64,000 nucleotides of DNA, taken from Lasioglossum baleicum. Taxonomy: Eukaryota > Arthropoda > Insecta > Hymenoptera > Halictidae. How positions within the stretch are numbered: position 1 is the stretch's first letter; every line of letters starts with the position of its first letter. The position numbers and the translations under genes were made by a program. The notes beneath the pieces are model-generated. The model saw only the letters and a program-made list of their open reading frames with translations, had not been told where the DNA came from and searched no databases. The stretch is from contig NC_134934.1 of assembly GCF_051020765.1 (NCBI RefSeq), positions 12,786,001 through 12,850,000 of the forward strand. The letters run 5' to 3'. Shown here one piece after another: positions 36,866-48,357 of the stretch.

Positions 36866-37054
36866 AGTTTCGGCAAAGTCGTGGCGCGCAAGGCAATTTG
36901 TCACAATTCGACGTTCTCATTAACGCGTCTTTAGTCGGCCGGCAATTCTCGGTCTCCCCGCAGGTGAGGCGATCATTAATATACGATGCACTGTCAGCGG
37001 ACATAATTTCAGCTCTCAACGCTGCGCTCCGTGACAGGCGGCGGCGTACCCGCG

Positions 37055-37081
37055 AGGCTAGCTAGCCTGATACAGTATCAG
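37055..37081. repeat. Two overlapping palindromes
   Basis: AGGCTAGCTAGCCT at 37055-37068 is a perfect 14-base palindrome. It overlaps by two bases with CTGATACAGTATCAG at 37067-37081, which is palindromic but for its centre. No function can be assigned. Confidence 0.65.
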
Positions 37082-40000
37082 CGGATTAACTATCGCGGGA
37101 ATGGAATTACGGCGGCGGGTATCGGGAGTCGCCGATGATGCATCGCGTTCCCCGGCGATGCTTTACGCTGGCGAATTCGAAAAAGGTGATTTACACTGGC
37201 GACGAGTGAATTAAAACACAAGTTACCGCGGCCGTGTGTAGGCGTGCAATCCGATATCGATCTAGCCGATATATAACGAGTCGCGAGGAGGACCGATACG
37301 CGAGAGGAATCGCTCGACGTTGTCGCGCGGGGCCCGGGATAGTCTTCGGTCGCTTATGCCAGCGTATAACTATTAAACGTAAACATCTGGTGGCTCGAAA
37401 TGTTCGGTCATTTGCGTAAATCACGATGATAAATAATAATCTACGCTCTTTAAGTAAGTTCTAGGCAATAATTTAGATCCGCGGCGGGTTCGAAGAAAGA
37501 ACCTGTACAATGGATGAACCGTTGTAAGGAAGATCAAAGGTTATATAATCCCTCTACGTGTCTTGTGGGAACACGATTCATCTCCGCTGCAATCGTAATG
37601 CTCGCCTGCGCCGCGCCGCGCGCGATGCGCTTCTGCTTAAAATTCATAATAAACTGCACGCCTATCCGGTATAAAATACTTCAAATTAATTGCGGCTGAC
37701 TCGGCTATCGGACGAATGCATGCGCCTCTGCACGACCGCGTGTGTGTGTGTGCCCCTATCCTCGCAGCAGTGTTGACACAGAAACGGTAAAACGTTGCGT
37801 CGTTTCGTTGCCGCGAAATCGAACTTCCCGATCGCGATCGGATCGACTCGAATTTTTTTCCGATGAGGAATTTTGGGGGAAAATCTTTGAGGTATCTATA
37901 GACGGGATGGAGAATTAAATAGTTCGTATGTAGAGCCTGTGATCAATTTTAAATTATTTTTGCGAGGGTGTCTACGAATTTTTATTTTTACGGAGCTTGA
38001 GTAACTAGGTCTCCACGTTAGTCCTTACGCGAGGCGATTTTCTTATTGTACGTGACGCGTAAACTCTCTTTTCGTGTGCTCCTTAGTGTGTATTCGTGGT
38101 TAAGCTACTATCCTTCCTTATTCCCCAAGAATTACCTTAAACATTCTTGTATTACGTGTCTCCCGGTTCGTTTGCATATGTAAACATGATACTGAAGCAA
38201 AACCTCGGGCACTAACGTCAAAACCGTTTAACGTTACCTCGTTTAGACCTCTGATCTCTGCTGTCGAGCGTAGAATTCCATCTGAAAATTCAACAATGTT
38301 TTCCGCACTACAGAAAGACAATTTTCAGTAGAATCCTCCTGTTGGACCACTTGTTCTCCCAACTTAACCCTTATCACTCGAGTGAGGACTCAGCGTCACC
38401 ACTAAACATTGCTATGCTATGAATCAAACTATTGTTCACATTATTAAATAGTTTGGTATGTAATCAATTACTAAACATTTAAGTATTGGGGTATCATATC
38501 AATTTCATATCCATAAAATGAAAAAAATAATTTACACAGAATGGAGACACAGTAGTAAAAAATCCACGTGGTAATTCTTTGAAAATGAATAAAGAATTGA
38601 GTAACCTACGTCGCGTGAAGTCAATTGAAAAATCTAAGATAGATCGGGATAAGTTTCAAGTAAAATTATTCATGTCGTTCGCAATGGATAAACCTATCTT
38701 GAGAATCAATGGAAGCTGTATCGAATTGATACGAGGGACGGATGAGCGTTAAACAGGGAAGAAAATGACGTCACAAGAGTCAATCAATTCACCTCCCAGG
38801 TCGCATAATATTTAATTTGCGCGATTTACGAACGGCGGTACACCGGAGATCACGGTGAGCAGCGATCATAATTGCGGAGCGGCTGGAAAAATTGGAATAA
38901 AGGTAGAAGAGAGGAAGAGGTCCGAGCGCCGGTGCACGCGAGGCAAGTAAAATACAATGCATTACGATGCGCCTCGGCAAGAGAGCCTCGGCAGGAACAC
39001 ACGGAGTGGCAAGATCGGTGGTCGTCCTTTCTACGTCCCTCATGCATGCACGACGTCCCCGTGCGCTCTTGCTCGCGCTCGGTGTCGTAACTTACGTGGC
39101 AGATGGCGATCCTTGTCCGGGGCACCGAGCGGAGAGGAAGGCACCCAACGGAGATTAGATCGATTTTTCACGGTTGCAAGAAAATCGCTCTCAAGCCACG
39201 GCTAACAAGCGCCAGATGCAAATCTGCGGGGCCCGCGCGCGCGAAACGCGTCGCGAACGAGATAATACGCTAGGGGAAGATCGCCTCTCGCGGATGAAAC
39301 GTTGAAACTAGGGGGACCCTCCTCAACTAGATCCGGTGTCCGCGGGCTTAATCAGCCGAGGGAACATGCGGAACGTGGCCGGCCAGGTTAATACGTAAAC
39401 GCAATTAATTATCTGAAATTTACGAGCACGCTTAACAGCCAGCCCCGGCGAACTCGGGCTCAGATAACAGGTCGGTCACGTGTTAATATTTCACCGGCGC
39501 GAGCGCAATCGTAAACGCGAGCTTATCGGCCTGACCGGGTTGCCGGATATTCGACGATTTATGAAACCGAACCTCGACACGGTTCCTGTGGCTTCCGGTT
39601 GCTGGAGAAGCGATTGGATGCTGCGCGAGTCGGGTCGAACCTGCGAAAGCGAAAGCAGATGGTCCCTAAGTGCTAGTATAAATAAAGGAACAGACATTGA
39701 TTGCATAAACATTTGTTTCGGATTTTAAAGTGAAGCTTCGCACATACTTTGCTGCTCAATAACAAAGCAAACAAGTAGAAACTAAATGCAATTAACAGCA
39801 ATTAAATAAAAACTACTTACAGTTCACGATTTTATAACTGTTTGTAATTCCCAAATGTTATTAATCGCACTATTAAAAATACTTTATCGCTTAACAGGCA
39901 AGCGACGAGCCTACCGACTCTGCTAATTGCGAATAAAATTGAACGTTAGACTCTTTGCACGCTCGAAGTTAATTCGCGCGCATAAGACGGACCATTAAAA

Positions 40001-40522
40001 CAACAATAATAAACGATCAACCTGTTTCATTTTCCTGTATCGTTAATCTTTAATTGAATACGTCGCGGTAGCGCCGTGGGCGGATATTCAACGGAGATTC
40101 GAAAAACGACTGGTACAGTGTCTGACGACTACAGATCGGGCCGGAGGAATCGGGGGCAGAGGCTCTCGTTCATAAATAAAATATTTTGCAGGTCGAAGTG
40201 ACGTCTTCTTCGTCTGCGCGAGAGAGTGAAAGAGAAACGGACCAATCAATCTTCCGGGCGTCTGGTTCGGACGTCGGTGCTAAATTTACGATTAGTCGAA
40301 CGAACGATTTCCTGGCCATTATTTTGCATTATTTTGCCCTCGCAGCTCCCCGCGGCTTCCCGATACATTTCTGCCTTGCTGTCGGCGGCATATGGGGAGC
40401 GCCGATGGGCTAAATATTACATCGAAGCAGATTCGTATCGTCGACCGTGAGCCACGACTTACGAGCGCCTCTTTCGACGATCCGATTCATATGAAGCAGC
40501 TCGCGAAACCAAGACCTGTATC

Positions 40523-40627
<105 letters not shown>

Positions 40628-41161
40628 CTGTGTGCTGAGCATTTACGTACACCCTCACCGACGAGAACATTTGCCAGCACGCCCGTTGATTTATCGATCA
40701 ACCGCCGTTCGCTTCCCTGCTTTCGACGAGCCCCGAGATGATGACGACCGATACCCCGCGATATATATTACGCGGGATGTAGCAATTTTTCGGACCGGTC
40801 TCCTGCCGAATACCCCGGTGCCAAGTGCGAATTTAAATTGCGGCCCGCTCGGAGTGGTTCGGTTAATGCGGGGTATGAGAAGCTGGTGAAAGAAAATATA
40901 TTCCATGTGATATTTGGTATCGACAGGTTTTGGTACTTTGTCCACTTTAAATATTTCCGTTAGTTGTAATAATATGAGAAAATGATAGATACAAAAGTTG
41001 CATGGTATAGAGGAGGAAATATTGTCTAGGATATATGGAGGTCAATAAAAATGTTATTCCTTTCCGCCTTGTTTCTGCATGTAGAATCACCGCCCGCTTG
41101 TACCACGATTTTAGGAACACCTTGTGTAAAGTGCATTGTTAATTGAACGTCAGAATAGTAC

Positions 41162-41590
41162 CAGGAGTGTGCGAGAACCCGAAATATCAGGTCGGGTCGG
41201 GAACACCAAATTTTTTGGGATCGGGACGGGTATCCGAAAAATTCGAGATTCTCAAACTTATCGGGATTTCCGAAAAGGATTTTCGAATTTATCGGTATTC
41301 TCGAAAGAGTCAGGATTGTCGAAAGAATCGGGATTCTCGAAATAATTTATTCTTTATCAAAATTATATATATTTAATATAATATACATATTTAATTACTA
41401 TACAAAATTCTTTTCATTGAAAGAATGTTGTCCATCACGAAATCTTCTTAAGGGGGTCATGTGTCATATTCTCGAAATTTTCGGGAAACCCGATTCCTTC
41501 GGGAATCTCGAAATTTCCGGGAACTCCGACCTCTTCCCGACTCGTCCCGACCATCGGGTTCCCGATATTTCGGGTTCTCGCACACCCCTA
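41162..41590. mobile_element. hAT-like MITE 'TAGGGGTGTGCGA' type, different interior (429 bp)
   Basis: The left end CAGGAGTGTGCGAG and the right end TAGGGGTGTGCGAG (minus strand) are flanked by a perfect 8-bp duplication, AATAGTAC (41154-41161 and 41591-41598). Inside the ends comes the inverted pair AACCCGAAATATC / GATATTTCGGGTT. The interior has degenerate repeats of the type CGGGATTCTCGAAA and an AT-rich centre. The first 14 bases are shared with the elements at 29537 and 50315, but the interior differs, so it is a sister subfamily. No transposase is present. Confidence 0.85.
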
Positions 41591-41598
41591 AATAGTAC

Positions 41599-44283
41599 AC
41601 ATCAAACAATCTATCGTAACCTTGACTAAATTGAAATTCGTGTAGCCTGCGTACGTAAGGATGAATCTGGAATGTAAAACCTGTATGCATCGCAGAGGCA
41701 AAGGATCATCCGAAAAGGTCATCAGCAGTCTGACGATCGCCAAAGAAAGGTTTGTCGTCGGAAAATCGAGGGACAGGATCAGCGGCGGGGATCCGAGCGA
41801 TCGATCACACCCCGAGCGACACCTGACTCCGTGTGCGCGGCGCAGGAGGTATCTTGCGCACGTGCGCTCGCGCAATTTATTACGCGATAAACAAGCCCGT
41901 GGCCAGGGTACAGGTATGCGTAAGGCGAAGATCCGTCGCGGTGGAAGGTGGCCGGTCTCTCCTGAAGCAGCACCGCGCGGCTGGTCCGATCGGGGCGGAA
42001 AGAGCCGGTGTCAAGGCAAGATCGCGTCAGATCGAGGCCGCCGCGACGAGAAAAACTAGTAGCGGTCCCATAGATCTGTCGATCCTTGTCCCGCGCCACG
42101 TACCGTCTTCCCCTTTTTTCCCGAAAGGCTTCTCCTGCCCGCTGTATACGTTCGCCTCTCCGATCCCGCGGCCGTTTGTGTCTCCTCCGCGGACCGGCTT
42201 CTCTCTCCCGTTCTTTCGTGTCGCCTCTCCCGCGAACTCGCGACGGATCCAGCGGCCGGGGTCTCTCTCGCTCTCTCTCCTTCTCTCCTCGACGGCTCCG
42301 GCCGGCTAATAAGCCGCTACCTCCGGACATTAAAGCTCGTATTACACGTCGGTCCCGTCGGTAATTGGACGCGCGTTCGCCCGACCGACGACGACGCCGC
42401 GCCGCGACCACGCAAGTACCAGCGGATCTACCATCTCTTCCGAGTACGGGAGATCGGCCGATGCGTCCTTAATGAAAGGATACAGGAAGGAAGACCTGTC
42501 CCGCGCAACCCGGCGAACGTAAACTCGCGGCAAGTCGCGCCGGTGGCCGGCGAACGGTGAATTTCCGTTCGACGTGCCACGGCAGAACGCTCGCCGCTAG
42601 TGCGGCGCAGCCACGCTTTACTCGCGATGATGGGAACTACTGATTTTTCTGAAGTTAGTGCCACGGGTTTGGTCATTGCGTTTACATCGATCTAACGGAT
42701 GCATGCAGATTCTTTTGATAACGCGTCTGTCTAATCTTCTAGTTGTAGAATTGTCCGATAGCGATAGAATTCAAAAAGTCCATTAATAAATTTCCAAGCA
42801 ATTACAGTGTTGACTATACTACAAGTCGATTGTAAAATAATAAAATATAATCAAACCTTTCGTTCAAAATATGTTTGGCACCCCGCGCAATGCAAAGTAG
42901 AAACGGATCGTCATAGTCAGACGCTTTAACCACAAGCGGTACTAGTTAACTCCACCGAGTGAGTGACTCATTAAAGATCACTTTCAAATATACTCTAACT
43001 CAGTCGTTGGCGCATAAATTCGTGGAAAACGTAAATTAAAATGTAGAATTTTATGTTTCGTTTTCTATACATACTTGATAAGCATTTTCCACGTGCAAAC
43101 GAATAACGTTAATCTTCCTTGACAGTCAAACAAGAAAAAACGAATAAAATTAATTTTCTTTCGACAATCACAAGTAAGAACAAGTACGACAAGAGAAAAA
43201 AAGGATTTGAATTATTTAATTTCATCTCGCAGGAGCCAAATGACGGTCATATTTGTCAAAGTCCGAAACCCTCACAGCAGGACTTTCACGATACCATAAG
43301 TCAGGGGTTTAATAAGACCGCTGACGAATTTTGCATTCCGGCTGTCAGAAAATATTACAGTTAGCCGCGAGGCCTTTACATAACGAGCCGGTAAAAAGTG
43401 TCTCGGCATGGAGATAAAGGCCGGGCAACGCGTCGTTCCGTTCGGAGACGAAAAATTACCGGTCCACCTTTCCGCGTGGAGCGTTAATCATCGGTCGAAA
43501 AGTGGTACACGAGTGGGATCGCTGAGTTACGAATGCACCCGCGGTGATTAATGGGTTAATTGGCAAAAGGTAGCCGCACGATTTATTCTAATTAGTCGCT
43601 GCGGTCTTGAAAGAGCGAGAAAGAAAGAAACGGAGGAAGAAGACGAAACGAGAAGAAATGGAACGATCCTGGCAGGAGTGGACGCCGAAAATCGCACGGA
43701 AGCCGTGGCCGCGTACGGAATCGTTCCCGAAGCTCGATTAATTTCTGCCGGGCGCGCAGCCGTTCATCACGACGATAGAATCGTCTGCGATAAAAGGCCA
43801 TAACGTCGTCTGGTCGCGCGGCAATTTCTCTCGCACGTAACGCGCGTCTCGCGTGGATCTTGTTTTCGGCACGGTTTCGCAAACACGAGAGGATCCGAGA
43901 GGACGCTCGGCTCGCTCGCTCGTCGCTCGTCCCGTGCCGAAGCAGACCGAGATTTTTTAATAGCGGCATATAAATCGGCCGATAATCCGCCGGACGGATT
44001 CCCACGTGGCATGCAAATGAACTGGTGACTTTTTTACGCCGACTGGATACGTATAAAATCTACTTAATGGTATAATTTCGCTATTAATCTCTACTTCGCG
44101 CTGCCCGGAGCCCGACACGAGGACGGTCTCGCCGGAGCGTTACCTGTCCGTCTCTGTCTGTGTGTACCCGTGGCGACAAGTTCGGGCGCGCGTGTATGTG
44201 GACGTGCGTGCGTGATTATGCGAGGCTGACACGTATATCCCGTCGAAGAGAACACGCGCGGTAACGCAGCCTAATTATACGCG
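41599..44283. other. No recognisable gene
   Basis: The CpG-rich block at 41.7-42.6 kb gives long overlapping frames on both strands (up to 210 codons) that are arginine-rich and match nothing. This is typical of GC-rich non-coding DNA. A pyrimidine-rich run lies at 42263-42290. The rest is AT-rich. Confidence 0.5.
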
Positions 44284-44322
44284 ATTCGGTCGCGATTTAG
44301 CGCCGTTATTCCGCCATCAATT
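44284..44322 (+). repeat. Duplicated non-coding block, copy 1
   Basis: Of these 39 bases, all but two match 46685-46723, including an identical 23-base core that begins GCGCCGTTATTCCGCCATCA. Weaker similarity follows for about 100 bases, for example GAGTTTTACGA and TTATCC. No protein is conserved, because the flanking frames differ. Confidence 0.65.
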
Positions 44323-45320
44323 CCGGCCTTATCCGAAGCAGACCACGGCCTCTACCAGTGCCCGAGGACACTGGGATCCATCAGGCGAGCCACGAGTTTT
44401 ACGATCGGCCATCCCAATATCGCACCGCGACGGGAATAAATAATTCGATTTCGAAACCGGCGCGGTTCGTCTTTCCTCTCGCTCGCTCGCGCGTTCTATT
44501 TCCAGCCGCTACTTCCTTTTTCTCTTTCTGCGTCATCGTGGGGTGTCCGCGAAACATCGGTACTGCGAAAGGAGTCCTCGGTGTCCTGAATCTACTCGTT
44601 CCGAGGTAAAATATGTCAACGATCTGCTCGCCTACCATTCAACAAGTTGGATCGCGTTATTATTCTTGTAACTCTGTGTTGTGCAATTTCTTTTGCAGTC
44701 GGATAGAACTTCGTCGTTGCTAATGTTCTCTGTGAAAGAAATTAATGAATGATCTGTATTGAAAATCGTAGTCTGACACGATTAATTGCCCACCAAAAGA
44801 GTCGCAACTGTTCTTTTAGACCCTCTATATGTTGCGAGCGAACAGTTCTTTATTTTGGCGCCATTTTCACATCGTTTGGAAACATTTTGGTGGTTTTATT
44901 CCTAAAAGAACGGCTCGAAATAAACGCGTGCTGTCTCGACATCCTGTCCACGTGTATCTTAATGGATATTAAAGCAACCGGGACACGGGGAAGTTAGGTT
45001 GAAACGTGGCGTCGTTATGGAGATACAGGGCCCATATTGGATTACAAAGTTACTCGCGGTCGTTACTGCCTCGATGAAGATCTCGTTATCGGCTACGAAG
45101 TACCATTTTAAAACGCATCACTTTATATAATATTGCAATTACTGGAATCGCTCGTTTTGTTCCACTGTATTCACGGTGGAAGTAAAATGGCGCCGGCTAT
45201 GAAAACAGCCGGTAGCATTTCTTCCTAGTAAGAGTCATTTCATAATTATAAATATAATTATATGAATGCTAAAATAAATTAATGTCGAAATGAACTATAG
45301 ACATTGCACAATTTTTCCAC
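44323..45320. other. No recognisable gene
   Basis: Short frames at 44358-44638 on both strands have no recognisable domain. A small hairpin (GCCGGCT / CAGCCGG) lies near 45194-45215. Confidence 0.5.
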
Positions 45321-45390
45321 AAAAATGTCTTTACAGTCTCAATAATTGTAAACAGTAGAGAACAGTAGAGAATGTAAAGAAGTATGAAAA
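45321..45390 (+). ncRNA. Weak hairpin with partial miR-1 similarity
   Basis: GAATGTAAAGAAGTATG at 45370-45386 equals positions 4 to 19 of insect miR-1, plus one base that coincides by chance. The bases at positions 1-2 and near the 3' end differ, so the seed is altered. Upstream, ATGTCTTTACAGTCTC (45325-45340) can pair with GAGAATGTAAAGAAGTAT (45369-45386) over about 13 positions with one mismatch, leaving a loop of about 28 bases. True miR-1 is almost invariant in insects, so this is either chance or a decayed paralogue. I do not call it a functional microRNA. Confidence 0.12.
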
Positions 45391-46684
45391 TATATTCTAC
45401 AATCAAAGCGACAAACACTGAAAAAGCATCAATACTAAATATGTCTCGGACAAGGACCATGCAGTGTCTGTTTTAAGTGGAATAATCCCAGCAGTTATAA
45501 AGTCATCGCGAATAAACGTTTCGGACGGACTTTTAGCACCGAGAAATAAAAACTAGCACGATCGGATCGCCTTTTCGAGCCTGGACGAGTCATCCGCGTA
45601 AGAACCTCGGCGAAATAATAAATATCTAGGTGTATCTGGCGAGAAGAGAAAGTTCGAGGGAGCATCTTTTCGGCAAATAAGGAGTAACAAAAATTCACAA
45701 AGGGAGCTGCTGGTCGTTTCGCGCCTGGCCAAAAAGAAGAGAAGCGTCGAGCCGTTACGTCACCGAGACGAAGCATCGAAGCAGCTGGTTAAAAAGGCAG
45801 AAGTTTAACGAACCCATCGAGCGGTTCGTACGGCCAACGAATCGACCGGAAGAGGCAGCAGGACGAACGTCAACAATGTGCACCGCTTCGAAAAAGAAAA
45901 CGATCGCGGCCGGCCGCCGCGTCGAGCGTTTTAATGAGGTCGGCAGTGAGCTCTCCCTCGTTTAGAAAAGTATCGAGCAATCAAGCTCCGTGAAAAAGAC
46001 TTCTCTCCGCGAAAGGACAGCCTACTTCGTCGACAAAAACCGCGATGAGCAGAAAGTAGCCATTGGTTCGAAGTAACTCGAGCACGTTCTCCGCTCGGAC
46101 GCCCCTGCCGATCAGCGGGGCGGCGAAAAACTAGTTTATTACGAAATCCTTTTCATCTCCGATTCGTTTCTACAAATTCCCCGTGATATTTTAATACAAG
46201 AACATTACACTTACGATATAGTCGCTGAATCATCAGGTATATTAATTTTTGATCTACTGTGTTTATTATTTGCAAGAATTTTACAGGTAATGCCACAGGT
46301 GAACATACCGAGTAGCTAGTGGATCAATTAGGAACAAATGAAAGAGGGAAAAGGATATGTCATGTTTTTGTTTTGGCGCTAGTGATGAAGGTGACCTTCA
46401 TTCGTATATAACACAATTACTTTCCGGTCATACAAGGTCAGAAATTGTAGAAACTCTTATAGTCATTATTCTCCGCAATTCTTTCGGAATGAAACGAAGT
46501 TAATTTTTTATTATCCCCAGACTAATCCCACTATCACAATCAGCGACATTATCTGAAGAACAGGACCAGGACCTCCCCGAGGTTCTGCGAAAGGGTTTGT
46601 AACGCAACGAGCGGTTTTAATCGCGGTTCGGAGGCGTTTATCGACACCGGCGACCATTACGCTTGCGGCAATTACGCCCGCGAA
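45391..46684. other. No recognisable gene
   Basis: AT-rich and CpG-rich segments alternate. No frame with a recognisable domain and no repeat with a second copy were seen. Confidence 0.5.
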
Positions 46685-46723
46685 ATTCGGCCGCGATTTC
46701 GCGCCGTTATTCCGCCATCAATT
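46685..46723 (+). repeat. Duplicated non-coding block, copy 2
   Basis: This is the counterpart of 44284-44322, 2.4 kb away in the same orientation. Two substitutions in 39 bases contrast with much stronger divergence of the flanks, which suggests either constraint on the core or a patchy old duplication. Confidence 0.65.
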
Positions 46724-47377
46724 AGGTCTGTTATCCCCGGAACAGCGAGCACTCGGCCGTGTAACGAGCGACAGAAGAGTTTAGGGGCCTGTCGCGCGCG
46801 GATCGCGCGAGTTTTACGAGCGCCGGACGGGTCGCAAATAAAACTGAGATTTCGGACGCGATCTCTCAGGGCGCGTTCGAGTTCCATCGCCGAATTCCCC
46901 GTGGCATTCCTACCTGTTTATATCTCGATCGATATCGCACGATTGTAAATAATCCGGGCCCGCTCGGCGCGTAAAAACGCGCGTAAACGATCGCGCGGAG
47001 GTGGCCGCGTGCTACCTTGCCAAAGGACATCTTTGGAATCTTTGGGAATGCGAGCCGAGAAAATGATTCGGTCCGGTCCGGACGAATTTCAGGTGGGAAG
47101 TTAGCTGATTTTAATCTTAATTATATCTTGGGGAAGGCAGCAGACATTTGGAGAGGAACATTGGGACGAGAAAGTTGGAACATGCATCATCACCAGACTG
47201 TGGATTGTGTGTGTTTGTAATAAATATGAGTAGGTGAAAGCATCTACGTTATTTTGAACTTATTGCCTTATTTCATTAGTGGAGATTTTTATTTTATGAA
47301 TTTTTCAAAGAATTGTCTCTTGAAAATCTACTGATTCAATCATTCTTTCACGTACCTTCCTGACAGACAAAAATTAT
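46724..47377. other. No recognisable gene
   Basis: A CpG-rich block changes to AT-rich DNA at about 47.2 kb. Short open frames only. Confidence 0.5.
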
Positions 47378-47379
47378 TA

Positions 47380-48355
47380 AGGTGGAGTGGGGTAAGTCCG
47401 GCCTAGTTTTCACAAAGTTGGACTTTAAACTGATGTATTTTTAGTCTGGTATGTAAAAACTTAACGTTCTTTGTATCAAACTCTTGCCACAGCTATTACT
47501 GATGAATTAGTATTATAGAGGATTCTAATTTTGCTTCAAAATTGTAATTTTGATAGGATATTGTACAAGTGTCAAATATTACTCACTTGCCCCGAAAGTG
47601 GGGCAAGAGCGTCTCTGAGTGAGAGTTAAAAAAGCTTTCGAACCTTGTTTTAAGTGCTACGGGGCAGGAAAAGAATTGTTATCAAGCCTGCTACAAAATG
47701 CTTTTTATTGCATTAAATATATTGTTTAGTTTTATAGTTCTCCATTTTTAAATAAACAAGTATTTTTATGCTGAAATATGAAATACAGTGATATTAAAAC
47801 AAAGTTTGAAAATGCTTTCGAACCTTGTTTGAAATGCTACGGGACAAGATAAGAATTGTTATCAAGCCTGCTACAAAATGCTTTTTATTGCATTAAATAT
47901 ATTGTTTAGTTTCATAGTTACCCATACAGTACGGACTTACCCCACCGTGATAGCACGGACTAGCCCCGTGTAGTAATATTTACGGGGCAAGTGCATCTTA
48001 GTGTTTTCCTAAATAAATTTTAAAAAATACGATAAAAACAGTTTATTTAGTGAAAACCTACATCAATACTGGTTGTAGTTATCTAATATAACAACACAGA
48101 ATAAATTAATAACTTTTAAACTATTGTACGTTCAGGGTAACCTCAAAGTTGTACGTGTACCTCGCACGTGACTGTTTGGCATTGGTTGATTTAAGCGAGG
48201 AAAACACCTTTATTCTTGGGCGACATCTATGTAGAATAGTTCATGCTAACTTATACTACATTAATAAATACAAGCTAGAGAAAATTCGATCATATTGTAA
48301 TAAAAATAACCAATTAACGGACTTGCCCCGTAGACGGACTTACCCCACTCCACCT
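47380..48355. mobile_element. Non-autonomous DNA transposon, 21-bp terminal inverted repeats
   Basis: Both ends read inward AGGTGGAGTGGGGTAAGTCC and the next base also matches, a perfect 21-bp inverted repeat. TA flanks it at 47378-47379 and 48356-48357, consistent with Tc1/mariner-type insertion. A TTAA reading would need one mismatch. GGGGCAAG or GGGGTAAG motifs recur inside (about 47599, 47936, 47965, 47983 and 48325). A 109-bp segment is present twice as direct repeats, at 47634-47742 and 47814-47922. No transposase is visible. The fresh-looking ends suggest a fairly recent insertion. Confidence 0.75.
47634..47922 (+). repeat. Internal direct repeat of the 47.4-kb element
   Basis: The block starting GCTTTCGAACCTTG at 47634 recurs at 47814, an offset of 180 bases. 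The copies differ at about 10 of 109 positions and both contain GTTATCAAGCCTGCTACAAA. The 70 bases between the copies are unique. Confidence 0.9.
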
Positions 48356-48357
48356 TA

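Noticed and set aside
41779..42411. Minus-strand arginine-rich frame of 210 codons
   Set aside because: It lies in CpG-rich DNA with equally long frames on the other strand, and its composition explains it.
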